DNA of 64,000 nt from NCBI GenBank assembly GCA_003999685.1, contig CP021224.1:186001-250000 (forward strand). Reading direction: 5' to 3'. Source of the stretch: Taiwanofungus camphoratus (Eukaryota > Basidiomycota > Agaricomycetes > Polyporales > Taiwanofungaceae). The notes beneath the pieces are model-generated. The model had not been told where the DNA came from and searched no databases. It worked only from the letters and a program-made list of their open reading frames with translations. Made by a program: the position numbers and the translations under genes. Below, piece after piece: positions 23,266 to 34,284 of this stretch. The number at the start of each line of letters is the position of its first letter. Positions within the stretch are counted from its first letter, which is position 1.

Positions 23266-23759
23266 CAGAGCCTTGCAGGCGTCCTCAGAGATAGTAATGG
23301 AAAGAGAGAGTGGTTGTTGTTACGAATTGGTTACGCCCGAATTGGCACGGGGGTCAGTGCGTCAGTCAGTCACGTGATCAACATAAGTACCATAGCGGCA
23401 ACACGCGGCGTGCGCCTTCTTGAGCTTTCCAGCTTGTGCAACTCGATCTTGACGCGGAATTGGAGTGTTTACAACTTGAGATTAAGAATTACCTTCTTAA
23501 GCGACCAAGGGAAGGATCCGGTTGGCTCTATGGTTCTGCGACGGCTCTATTCAGGAAAGTCCTACGGAGACGAGGAATGTTGACAAATTTCAAGGCATTT
23601 ATTTCAATTGTGAGCGACTAAACGAAATACTCTTACATGCTGACCCAAATGCTGCACATCGCAAGGTGGACGATGATGCAGCAAGCGCTCCGCATAAATA
23701 CAGTGGTCGCAAGAACAAACACTCGCTTTGGATGGAAATATATCGTATAACATCGAACA
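23266..23759. other. spacer with GTCACGTG element; no gene seen
   Basis: Upstream region of the coiled-coil gene. It contains the promoter element listed separately and short frames without family resemblance. Confidence 0.4.
23369..23376 (+). promoter_or_regulatory. GTCACGTG E-box-like element upstream of the coiled-coil gene
   Basis: Exact GTCACGTG followed by A, about 105 nt upstream of the start codon at 23265. Confidence 0.45.
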
Positions 23760-25153
23760 TGTCTTGAGCGCATCACTATTATTCGTTGAGGTACTTGCGG
23801 CTGCATTGTGTTGGTGCACAGATTTCCAATATTTATGTCGGCGGGAATAGCAATTACGGACACACCCTACGCCATGAAGATTTTGTGAAAGTACCTTTCG
23901 GTGCTCCGGAGAGCAGTACATGATTTATCGACAACCACTGCAGACCTTTGGCTCGCCGGCGTCCGGGTTCCCGCACTCCGCGCACACGATCTTATTGCGC
24001 CTGTCCTTCCTCGAGGTCGTGGTCACTCCCAGAATACGCCATACTCGGGATCGTGCACGGGTACGCAGTTCTGCTTCGGGTCGCGCTACTTAAGCTCTCG
24101 CAACATTTCCGTCTGCGCCATGGACATGTTGAACTTCTTCGCGCCTGGACGTACAGAGTTCGTGCTGCTCAGCGCCTCGGTTTTTGAGGTGAGTTCAGCA
24201 CGAACCAGTCTCACTTTTGGACCGAATAAAGCTCCATCACGGTAAGCAGTGAAAATTGGGGACCCTTGGGAGATGGTGTTGATGACGGAGCCAGCACGCA
24301 GATAATTCTTGGTTAATCGCTCACCAGCCCATGATAGGAGATAAGATTTTGTCTTGGAAAATGCTGAGCTTTGTGCCCGATGACATTCTGAATCGACGCC
24401 GGATGCGATATTCGCCTTTTCCGTTCTTGATCAATCCGAACAAATTCATTTATCGGTTTTACAGGCAAAGCGGGAGAGTCAGGTGACTTACAACATACGG
24501 ACCGGCGCAATTACGTCCTGTTTGTTGCCAACTTCAAGGTTCAAATCATCGAGCTCTTTGCTCAACGGAAGATTCAGGATTGCCTTCTCACAAATTATTA
24601 TACACTGGACATACACCTTATGTTCAACGAATACGTCTACAAACTGTTTCAGGACTTGGCATGCCCATCATGTACGTCATTTGATAGTTCATCTAATGTA
24701 CATCAAGTTTCTCGAGGATACTCTATTCATAAGCGTTCTTGTTTGCATACCTGACGGAACATAGTGGCAATGTCATCAACTGCAGAAACAATTCTTGATG
24801 CTGATGTTCAGACCTCACATTCTGGAAGAGTGTCTTCTCCATACTTAAACCAGGATTGAGTCTTGTCTATAAATCCAGCCACACAGACTCACAAGGTATA
24901 GTCCCTATCCGTGGATTTGACCTTTACAACCCGGCGTGCCTTTGAAGGTCCTAGTGTCTTGGCAATCGGTTGTGAGCATGTCTTGGACTGCTTCACGATA
25001 CAAAGGCAGATACATACCTTGGAAGATTGCAGGCGGTAAACCCGGGCCGAATTTAACGGATTTCGGGCCTTCGTTGGGTGACTGAAGAGGGGGTGGGTCT
25101 TTTCCGCCAAATGACTTGTAAAGTTTATTCAATGATATACCCCTCGAAAGCAT
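23760..25153 (-). pseudogene. Decayed gene for a MYND-type zinc-finger protein
   Basis: On the minus strand, protein-like segments follow one another in order: MLSRGISLNKLYKSFGGKD, FGPGLPPAIFQ, ARRVVKVKSTDRDYTLDDI, QFVDVFVEHKVYVQCIII, NYLRAGSVINTISQGSPIF, TAYRDGALFGPKVRLVRAEL, RPGAKKFNMSMAQTEMLREL, NCVPVHDPEYGVFWE, KIVCAECGNPDAGEPKVCSGC, and MYCSPEHRK. The last two form a MYND-type finger (C-x2-C...C-x2-C...YC...H). They cannot be joined into one frame: a TAG falls between LRELK and RDPKQN, a frame change after VFWE, and a TAA between CSGCR and IMYCS, none sitting at a plausible intron. The coding look is strong, so inactivation seems recent. The family function is unknown to me; MYND fingers usually mediate protein-protein contacts. 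An unusual splicing pattern is a less likely alternative. Confidence 0.6.
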
Positions 25154-25353
25154 TTCCCGAAAACATAGTTGATGCGTTTATACAGGATGCAGAATAGACC
25201 AAAGGCAGCGCCGCGGCGGGAGAGGCTCGAAAAGTCAAACTGAACACCATATAAAGGAACGTAGATCTCACATTGATTGCGGGTTCTGCTTGCCTAATTT
25301 GACATGCCGGCGGGTGAAGTACGTACTGTACCTTTTTTTTGTAATGCGGTAAA

Positions 25354-25360
25354 TATAAAA
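25354..25360 (+). promoter_or_regulatory. TATA-like box of the first Tyr/Gly-rich gene
   Basis: TATAAAA about 105 nt upstream of the ATG at 25464, preceded by a T8 run. A similar TATTTAAA lies near 26272 before the second copy, about 55 nt from its ATG. Confidence 0.4.
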
Positions 25361-25463
25361 TCCAATCCACTTCAAACTTGAACTTTATTCTGTTTCCATT
25401 CCATCCAAGTTTCTAAACGCCTTTACCGCTTCGATTCATCCTTACACCTACATTCAGAACATC

Positions 25464-25816
25464 ATGGCCGAGGGCAGTAGCCATGGCTATTCGTCCCAGG
25501 GGTGTTGGTTCTTCTCGTCATTTTCCATTCCTCTCATTATATTATTCTTCGGGAACTGAATAACTATCAACTATCGGAAAGGGTAATCACTACCATCACC
25601 GCGATGCGGGAAACAACTCCAGCGGTTATCATTATTCGAACTCGTAAATGCTATTTCTTGCTTTGTTGTCGCAATTGTCCACGAGTGATGTTTTGTAGCG
25701 ATGGAAGTTACTACTACCGCAACCCCAACGGCTCTACATACTACAACAGTGGTTCCGGTTACTCCCAATACACCTCTCCCAGCGGTGGCGTGTACAAGCC
25801 ATATGGGCAGAAATAG
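25464..25816 (+). CDS. Tyr/Gly/Ser/Asn-rich mini-protein, copy 1
   Basis: A small gene whose last two exons join cleanly (intron about 25639-25693) to give GNHYHHRDAGNNSSGYHYSN, then DGSYYYRNPNGSTYYNSGSG and YSQYTSPSGGVYKPYGQK. The first exon probably reads MAEGSSHGYSSQ, but the donor that would keep frame is not the obvious one (CAGGGGTGTT replaces the CAG|GTCAGT of copy 2), so the start is uncertain and this copy may be damaged there. The protein is very rich in Tyr, Ser, Gly and Asn and lacks hydrophobic segments or a signal peptide. Similar short proteins with GSTYYN repeats occur in fungi as hypothetical proteins; no function is known to me. Confidence 0.6.
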
Positions 25817-26328
25817 ATGAGCGAATAAGTAGTCAGGTTTTGTGGAAGAGGGTAAGCAGCCGATCTGGTTCGTGCACTACATTCAGTTACATTCTCACTG
25901 CACAGGGTTCGTCCGTAGTCTACTAAGCCGACATAATGTGACAATGAATAAATTAAGGGTCTCCCGACTTCCGGGTGGTATTATATTCGTATTCACAGTG
26001 ACGTAGGTCTAGTGAATCTAGGCCGAAAGTCAAGTCATAATTGGCTGAGACCTAAATTTCTGCAAATACGTTCGAATACGACTTGGACTTCTAGCCAGAA
26101 GGTCCAGCCCCTCCATCATCAAACGATTGACATCTGCCGTCTCGTTGCCGCAATGCGTCATAAGGTCTGGGGCTCCCTTATGAAAAGTTTCTCAGGACGG
26201 CGGGATCTTCGACTGTCCTTACAGGGAATGAGTTGCGGCGTAGTTGGTCTTTTGTTTTCTCTTGAATCGCCATATTTAAAGGTCTTCCCTGATTCTCATT
26301 TCACCTCAATCACTTGACTACTGTCACG

Positions 26329-26694
26329 ATGGCGAAGAACAGCAGCAGCGGATCCTCTGGCAAAGATTACACTGTCACCAGTACTGGCACCAATAGCCAG
26401 GTCAGTTACCTCAGCTTTCGTTATTAGAAGCCTACCCATGACTGTCATGAAATAACAGGACAATCACTACTGCCATCGGGACACACCGAGTGGATCTAGC
26501 GGGTACCACTACTCCAATACGTGAGCACTTATACCAGCTCCTTAATGCAGGCAGCTCATACCTCTCTGCCTGTCAGCAACGGGAGCTACTACTATAGCAA
26601 CCCCGATGGATCCACATACTACAACAGCGGCAGTGGCTATTCACAGTATACTTCTCAGGGCGGTGATGTATCTGAGTCCTATGGGCAGAACTAA
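26329..26694 (+). CDS. Tyr/Gly/Ser/Asn-rich mini-protein, copy 2
   Basis: Three exons (26329-26400, 26459-26520, 26577-26694) with GT...AG introns of 58 and 56 nt give an intact 83-residue protein. It begins MAKNSSSGSSGKDYTVTSTG, continues DNHYCHRDTPSGSSGYHYSN and ends YSQYTSQGGDVSESYGQN. The intron after YHYSN splits the same codon as in copy 1, and GSTYYNSGSGYSQYTS is identical between copies, so the two genes arose by tandem duplication. There is no signal peptide or membrane segment; a disordered, possibly self-associating or coat-like protein is plausible but unproven. Confidence 0.72.
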
Positions 26695-27164
26695 TGAGTG
26701 TCTGTTGTGGATATGATTGGGATTCTTTGGAACACCGTTAATTCGGCAGGAAAACACTACAAATCCGGACTCCAGTATCATGTTTGACCTGCGAATCCCT
26801 AATCCGCTGGATAGCTGATTCCTATACATTGTCGCTTACCCGAGTTCTGCAACGTTTGCATTCTTCTTGCACGTTGTGTAACTTCTTATCCTCGTACAAA
26901 TCATATCCGAGTATCTAGAGGCATTGCAACGCGTCGCGAACCTTCGATGAGCACCACATAGAGGCTCCAAATACGACGACCTCTCAAGCTCTTCATGTAT
27001 AGGAGTTCCGTAGTTGTCGACTTCTCTCGCTCTGCTCGTATAACATATCTACAAAAGACTACTCCGTTTCATATTTTCAATCTCCCCTCTAGGACCAGTC
27101 CTAGCCACTGAATTTGAACCTAGAAATTGCTCAGACTCTGTCAATGAAGAACAACACTTGATCC
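26695..27164. other. intergenic, no gene seen
   Basis: AT-rich spacer between copy 2 of the Tyr/Gly-rich gene and the convergent MMS19 stop. No third copy of the mini-gene was found. Confidence 0.45.
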
Positions 27165-30100
27165 TCACCAATTTGTCCTGAAAACGAAATGTCAATATGA
27201 GTAAGAGATGTGCACGCATATCATGACATACCTCGCTTCTACAGCCTCTTGGCGAACGGCTCTCTTCGGATCGTCAAGAACTTTCGCCAGCTCGCGTAAT
27301 ACAGACGCCTTCTGAGGGTGCAGCACATCGTACCGCACAATACTCGGCAAAATCGCCAGATACTTGAGCGCTGCGATACGAACACGCTGAATATGTTCTA
27401 TCGTCAGCATGATGCCCCAATAGAACGCTAGGGAAGAGCGCACAACGGACGGCGTCTCTTGCACCAAGCTGTTTTTCAGCATGGTTGTTACCAGGCTCGA
27501 CGCGTGTTCTGATGCGGCACTACTGTCCTTGTTGCCTGATTCCGCGGCCGCTAGGAGAGTATCAATTACGTTAGCGCGGATTTCGGTGTCAGGCAGGTCG
27601 AGGCCACGAAGGAGCAGAGGCATGAGCTGATCGATAGCTTAGTCTCTCGAGTTCTGCTGATGTCCGCGACAACAATTTCTTACCGTAGGCATCTCATGCG
27701 CGTACGTCGACTTCGGCACTGCTTTGATAAGGGATGTCAAGGCCACAAGGTAGGCATTCTGCTGTCTTGCTTCTGAAATGGAATTGGGCATGAAACAATA
27801 AAATCCAAGGTCGTCAAACAGAGCACACCTGCGGATGACTTCGCTCCAGATATGATCCGCGGAAGAACGGAGCTACAATACCGCTGAGCATATAGAATCT
27901 GGAAGAAATTGTCGGATTCTGAGCAGAGTCGTAGGCGGTCTTGAGGCCCACCTTAATGACGGCGTGATTCCGCTTGGTCAAAACCTTGTCAGTCGCGACA
28001 ATAGCACCAATGGCCCTCGCTGCATCCCAATTCACGTCAGCATCCTCGAACAAACGAAATACATAGTCTGTGTTGCGAGTCGCCAGAAGATGTCCGCGGA
28101 CGAGCAAAGCCTTTGTCATCTAACTCTCACTTGAGCAGTACTAGGGTGATGACAAATAGGCGTTCACTTACCCACGCCCATGCGGAAATAGCCTGGCGAC
28201 GCTTTTCGCGAGACATAGAGGTATCAGTGATGCGTGTGGTCCAGAAAGTTTCCAATTTATCAGCTAGGAAAATTTCTACCCCTGTTCACGACCGTGAGGC
28301 TTGATGGGCAAAATAAGAATTGAGCAGACGTACCGTCAGCTCTCTTATTAAGGATTGACGAGATGGCCTGAATGATGGCATCTCTTTGTAAGACATTATC
28401 TGGCAGCTCCTCTTGCCACTGAAGTAGTATGTCCAGAAACGCGGCTTCGTCTGGAACAGGAAGTCGTACCTGCAAAGCGCGTACGAAAAGGTAGATGACA
28501 GGAAGAAGGCTATATGTTACTAACCTCCTTGCGGAAGGCTATAGTGGCGGCTGAGAAAAGTGCGAGCGTGTTCTTTTGCACAGGCGTCGCGCTAGGCTGC
28601 AACATTGTGAGATGTCCAAAAGCATAGTCAGAGAGGGGTATTCACATCGAATGGATAAAATTTGGTATCGCTTGGCAGTTTTTGCTGACCTTCCGCGAGC
28701 TCCTTGATAGTGCCATTCAAGTAAGCCGCGAAAAGGACTGCAGCAAACTTCTCCTGTCGTCTGCTACAGTTCAGATAGACACCTTCGACATTGCAAGCGG
28801 ACTCACTGGACAGGCAAAGTTTGCACAGTGAGTGTGATAATTTGCGATGTGACAGAAAGAAGGCGAGGGTCGGTTGCAACCATGTAAGTGCCGTTGGACA
28901 CGAGGGCAGAGTAGATGAAGAGATTGTACAGGCGGGGTATTAGACGGTCGATATACTTCACGACATCTGCATGTCCCAGATCGACTTTGGCTTGAAGGAC
29001 ATCAGCCATAGTGCGCAGAAGAGAATGAGCGTAGGCTGCGTCGGGCTCCAGGTCTTCTTCTTTGTCACGCATGTCCGTCGAGGGAGGCACACATATCAGA
29101 TCAAGTTTCGTCGAGAGTCGGACTACAAGTGTTTCGAACAAGTCGGGTTGTTTACATAGCCGCTTGAGCGATGCCAGTGTCCGCCAGTACCGCAGCCGAT
29201 CTGCTTCGGCGCTGCGTGGTGGTGCACGGTCCGGCAGCGAGCTGAACAACAGCGGGAGCGTGGTCTGCTCGACGTGCCATGGTGCAGACGACGAGATCGT
29301 AGTGAGCAAGTCCAATGCGGAATCACTACAAAAGTCAAGCTGTGTCAGGCTACATTGCGGAGCCAGAGATCGGAAGGCGCTAGGAACCTGGCGTCATCAT
29401 TTTCCTCTGTCTGCAACAGTCCGTTGACATTGTGCACAACAAACCCTAGTTCTTCATCTGTCAATAGTCCTCTTGTAGTCACCATACCTTTCAGTCCATT
29501 CAATGCAGATTGTGCGGATGACGGGGTTTTCAGACCAGTAGTGAAGACGCCAAGGACTTCATCCTTGAATGGCGAAAGAGGTATGTCGCTTCCGGCAAGC
29601 CGAATCTCTGCATCTGTGGACATGGAATCACGGGCGGCGGCTACGGAGTCAGAGAGCAATGACAAGACGGGCGCTCGGTTGGGTGCTTCATCAGGATCCA
29701 GAAAAAGCTTGACAAGATGCGGGACAACGCGTGACAGTGTGAAGCGCGCCACGGATGCTGCACATTGGACTGTCGTCAGTCGCATTATCGGGATTTCGAG
29801 ATGTTTTGAGTGGACGAACGCGTAGTAGCCATGAAGGCACATAGAACTTTGTTAGCAGGCTTTGCCTGGCTCTTCTCAGGCTCACGCAAGATTTGTATGC
29901 ATTCTTCGCAAGCTTCCTTTGCCAGTCCCTGTATATCTTCCTCGTCTGACTTGTGCTCGGTCTCATTCCTTGAGTATAGTGTCTGTATCAGGACTTGGGT
30001 AGACTTGAGAGCTGCCTCTTCAGTTGCACTATCGGTTGGTTGGAAAATCTATCCACAAATTTCGGAAGGGGGTCAAACGTAATATAAGACTTACTCACTT

Positions 30101-31419
30101 CAAGCTTCAACGAGTTCCATAGCTTCCGAGCAAAATTTCGTGCCACGGACGCACCATAGACCGGAAGACAGATATCAAGCGTTTGTAGCGTGTCTCTCTG
30201 CCCGTGAGATGATTAGTAAATATGCTTCCGGACTGTATGAATACATGCCTTCGTTGGGGGAGTACCAGCCATTAGCTTTTCCAAGAAAAGAGGTATGGCT
30301 AAAGGCCCAAAGACCGGTGTCGCATTCAGACATGTGCTAGAAATACGAACTTATTGGCTGATGAGAACAGGAGGGAGTTCGGTGGTCGTTACCGAAGCGC
30401 GTTCTTGAGGTCATCAGTGGAGATTCCGTATGGATCATCGGGCGGGGGTCTGAATGTAATAGGGAAGTAGCAGAGTGTGATATTGAACAGATCCTGAGAG
30501 CAGGTCAGAGGACATGGCTTGGTGAGAGGCACGGCAATCACCTCGAGATGTGCGGAAATATCGAACTCGATCAACAGCACTCGATCTATGGCAAATGCTA
30601 GCAGTAGATTACGCGGGTCTTTTTCTCCTTCAGCAAGTGAGATGTAGCCTGACAAGAAATCCTTGCCCATCCCCTTGAGCCCTGTGAAAGACGTGATGAG
30701 GGGGTATCCCAGACAAAGATAGTGTAATTGACTGACCCTCTCGGTGTCGAGCGACGAGAGAGTCGACGATGGTGAATACCATGAATCGCTGCGACTGTAC
30801 CAATGCCTTCATCTTGACATGTTTGATCAGGCTAAGTCCAGCATTGAGTCGAGGCGCATTGTAGCATGTAGACCTATCTCACGCATTCATTACCTCGACG
30901 CCATCGGTCGAGGTAAAAGCAGGCAGGGTGGTCAGCGAAACGAGCCCTTTCAGAGCGGGGATGATGGTCTCCGTGTCCTCGAGCTTTCCACAGTAGAAGG
31001 TCACTAGAACGCGCACTTTGAAACCGATTCCGAAGTGAGTGTGAGAGAGATACCTCAGTCGCACGAGCCTGAGATGTGCGCACCCGACTGCCGATTGAGC
31101 TTCTCGGGTGGACAGCGTCCGATCACAAGTGAGAGAAACTCAACTCCTGATTTTTCAAAGACGTAAAGACACGATTTGGGTGACATTGTAGGAGGCATTA
31201 CCCTTAGTCCGCAATTCATCTTCTTCTGCCGTAAGATACTCTCCGAGCGCTTTTACCAGGTGGAGGAGCGTAGCATTTCCGTTTGTGATTTCTGATTCTC
31301 TCGATGAGCAGGAAGTCTGGTTTGGCCAGTACATGAAGCATACCTGATGCTACCGCCTGCACCTCTTCATCCCGTTCCGACGCTACCCAAGTCCGTACGT
31401 TCCGTTCGATATATTCCAT
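27165..31419 (-). CDS. MMS19: MMS19, cytosolic iron-sulfur assembly (CIA) targeting factor
   Basis: A many-exon gene. The N-terminus reads MEYIERNVRTWVASERDEEV, then the recognisable MMS19 segment VLVTFYCGKLEDTETIIPAL. The middle and C-terminus are HEAT repeats, closing with IQRVRIAALKYLAILPSIVR, YDVLHPQKASVLRELAKVL and DDPKRAVRQEAVEARTNW. This ending matches MMS19, whose C-terminal HEAT repeats bind Ciao1/Ciao2b. Known role: delivery of iron-sulfur clusters to cytosolic and nuclear enzymes such as XPD, DNA polymerases and primase. The last exon holds only a few codons (stop 27165-27167). Internal exon borders were not all resolved, but no interrupting lesion was noticed. It is divergent from NDUFAF7, sharing about 280 nt. 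Confidence 0.88.
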
Positions 31420-31698
31420 TTTCGCGGCACTGGTGAGCCTGTCAACCTGGGTGAATGGTCACTAGAGCGGTGCTTGAGCTCAAGATTTCTCGAATCACTC
31501 CTTGCCAATCATGGACGAGTAATTGCGAGATCCCAGATTGGCCGCAGATCTACTATGGGCGCGCTTATGGCACGTGCCCATTCTAGCAGCACTTGTACTT
31601 TGTCGTTACTCCTTGTCCTTGTCCTTCCTACAAACCTACTGGTGCAACGAGGCCATAGCTGCCTCTCCGTAACAAGAGTCTAGAGAGCTCTGCATTAC

Positions 31699-33400
31699 AT
31701 GATCTCTCTTGCCACTCGATTTTCCGTGCAGAGATGTCCTCATAGACTTTTGGCGAGCTTCTCGTCCACCGCACACACGCAAAACGGCTCAGCACACTCT
31801 CGGAACAATCCCCCTCGAAAACCCGCACACAAGCCGTCTGAAAAATTGAATTATAACCCGGTCTCCTTCTCAGATACCCCGGATCCCGAGCATGTCAATT
31901 ACAGGCGTGTCACCGCCAATGACCTCGAGCACTGTCGCGAGCCGCCGCGGCGGGTCAAGATGCTCGTGCGCGACTTCATAGAGGACTCCCTCTACAACCC
32001 GCACTACGGCTACTTTCCAAAGCAGGTTGATATATTTACAGCAGCAGAGCCAATTGAATTTGCGTCACTGCGAGACACGGTCGAGTTCCAGGAGCAGGTG
32101 GCCAGGCGATATGCTGAATACGGACCAGACGGGGAGGGCCCAGGACGGCAGATATGGCACACGCCGACAGAGTTGTTCAAGGTCTAAATACTTACCATTC
32201 TTCATAATAGAGCACTCACAGCCCTCTAGCCATATTACGGTCATGCCGTTGCGCAATGCCTCGTCTCCGAGTACTTACTCAAGTACTTTCCCTACGAGGA
32301 CTTCGTCATTTACGAGATAGGTGCAGGAAACGGCACGTTGGCGCTGGATATCTTGACTTATGTCCAAGAGAGGTACCCGGAGGTGTATGATCGGACAAGG
32401 TATAACATCATCGAGATCAGTGAGAACCTGGCCAATCTACAGAGGGAGAAACTCTGCGTCATTCACCCATGCGTGACCGTGACACATGAGAGCATATTTC
32501 GTTGGGATACGCGAGAGCCTGCGCCTTGCTTCTTCCTAGCAATGGAAGTCATCGTGAGTCCACACATTTAGCGCACGCTCCTGCTGGTGAGACTCTTTGT
32601 TACAGGACAATTTTGCACACGACATGATACGTTACGACCTTCGCACCCTTGAACCATACCAGGGCCTAGTCACCATCGACGCCAGTGGCGACTTCAACAC
32701 CTACTATACTCGGGTGACCGATCCCCTCATATCTTCGTGTCTGGCACTACGCCGCCGCCTCATGCACCCACCTCCAATACCCCGGCTGCTGAAACTCTCC
32801 TCCGCCGTGCGCACATTCTACACCAACCTCCCCTTCGCACCTAACCTCTCCACGCCCGAATTTATCCCAACGCGCCTGCTCAGTCTCCTGCGCACGCTCC
32901 GCCGCCACTTCCCGCGACACCGCCTGCTACTCTCCGACTTCTCGTCGCTGCCGGACACCATCGAGGGCGTGAATGCGCCCGTCGTGCAGACGCGGTACCA
33001 GAACACAACCGTGCCGTGCACGACGCTGCTTGTCAAACAGGGCTATTTCGACATCTTCTTCCCCACAGACTTCGAGCGCCTGCGTGACATGTACGAGCAC
33101 ATCCTCTCACAGCCACTCCCTGTAGCCGCCCCTGAGGGTGCGCGCCCATCACCGCTATCCACGAGCGCGTCTCCGCTCCTGATTGGCACCAACTTCTTTT
33201 CATCGTATCACCCGAAGAACCGAAGGCTGCCTCAGGATGGTGAGGCGACTGTGAGCGGACTCCCGGTAGGCGAGCGTAAGTCGGCCGTGTTCACGCATGC
33301 AGAATTCATGGAGAATCATGCAGATCTGGAGAAGACACGTCTGCGTAGCGGGGAGAACCCAATTCTGGATCTATACCAAAATGTAAAATTTCTCTTCTGA
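31699..33400 (+). CDS. NDUFAF7: NDUFAF7/MidA-type protein arginine methyltransferase, mitochondrial
   Basis: Starts with a likely mitochondrial presequence (MISLATRFSVQRCPHRLLAS) rich in Arg and Ser. Introns at about 32185-32228 and 32554-32606 give a continuous protein. Family markers are VKMLVRDFIEDSLYNPHYGY at the start of the domain, HAVAQCLVSEYLLKYFP, the SAM-binding loop YEIGAGNGTLALDIL, and LAMEVIDNFAHDMIRYD. The C-terminal half includes LLLSDFSSLPDTIEGVNAP and TLLVKQGYFDIFFPTDFERL, typical of the DUF185 fold. NDUFAF7 is known to dimethylate an arginine of the NDUFS2 subunit early in respiratory complex I assembly. Length (about 530 residues) is normal for fungi. Confidence 0.93.
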
Positions 33401-33551
33401 TGGGATATCTGCCGTACGAACTTGACTGCCTGACTTTCGTGCATTTGACGCGTGCACATCAGAGGTACAGTTTGACTGAGCGAAGTAATACAATTGCAGA
33501 GATATCAAAGCAGTACATTATTCTACAGACTGTCATCTTGAACACTGAGGC

Positions 33552-34041
33552 TCACTGCTGCCGGAGGATGTATACAATTCGCCCATAGTAGAGAGCTGAG
33601 GCTGTTGAAGTCGCCGTGAGTACGGCCGGAACGGGTCCCTTCGCTACACGAGGCAGCGAAGACAACAACAGAAGAGCGGATGCACCTGTACCCAAAGCCC
33701 ACTCAGCAGACATGTCTTGCGTTGGACCGGACATAACACTCACCAAGAGCAGCCTCAAGACCATTTGGTGTGCCCTTGCGGATACTGTCCGCACTCCACA
33801 AATAGAGAGCTCCTACACTTCAAGCGTAAACGCCCACAATCAGCAGCCGTTCTGCACCCATACAACAGGAGACACAGCATACCCGACACCTGCAACCAGC
33901 GAAGGTATGCTGCGCACCCTCACGAAGCCGGTGATTCCCCCGACCGCACAGAGACTACCCATGAGAAATGCGGGGTAAGCAGACTGAGCACACGATCAGT
34001 TTGGACACCCTCTCGGGAACAAATGAACAGATTCGTACCAT
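33552..34041 (-). CDS. TMEM14/UPF0136-family small membrane protein
   Basis: Assembled from four small exons. The first coding exon is the ATG alone (complement 34039-34041), followed by an intron GTACGAATC...GTGCTCAG. The protein then reads MSAYPAFLMGSLCAVGGITG, FVRVRSIPSLVAGALYLW, SADSIRKGTPNGLEAALG, ASALLLLSSLPRVAKGPVPA and ends ALYYGRIVYILRQQ, about 100 residues. The G-FVR-SIPSLVAG motif and the alternating hydrophobic stretches fit the TMEM14 family, three to four membrane helices, found in mitochondria or endomembranes (TMEM14C acts in heme precursor transport in animals). Every junction is GT-AG and keeps frame. It is divergent from the methyltransferase gene at 34285. Confidence 0.8.
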
Positions 34042-34284
34042 CGTGTGCTGCTTGCAGGTTGTAACTACGGATTACGGACTGGCGGAAAGGCAAATTGGAG
34101 GGCGGGCGTCGAGTGTGTGACCCCGCAGCCTGCTAATTACCCCGCATTATAAGAACCTTGGGCATGTGATCGGCCGACAGACACGACTTGACCGCGGCCG
34201 CTCCGGACAATCGCTTGTCGCGTCTCAGAGTCGCGACAATTCGAGTTTCTGCTCTCGACTTGCTGATAGTTGTCGCCAGTGACG

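Noticed and set aside
33616-33978. 120-codon plus-strand frame
   Set aside because: Antisense to the well-supported TMEM14-like exons.
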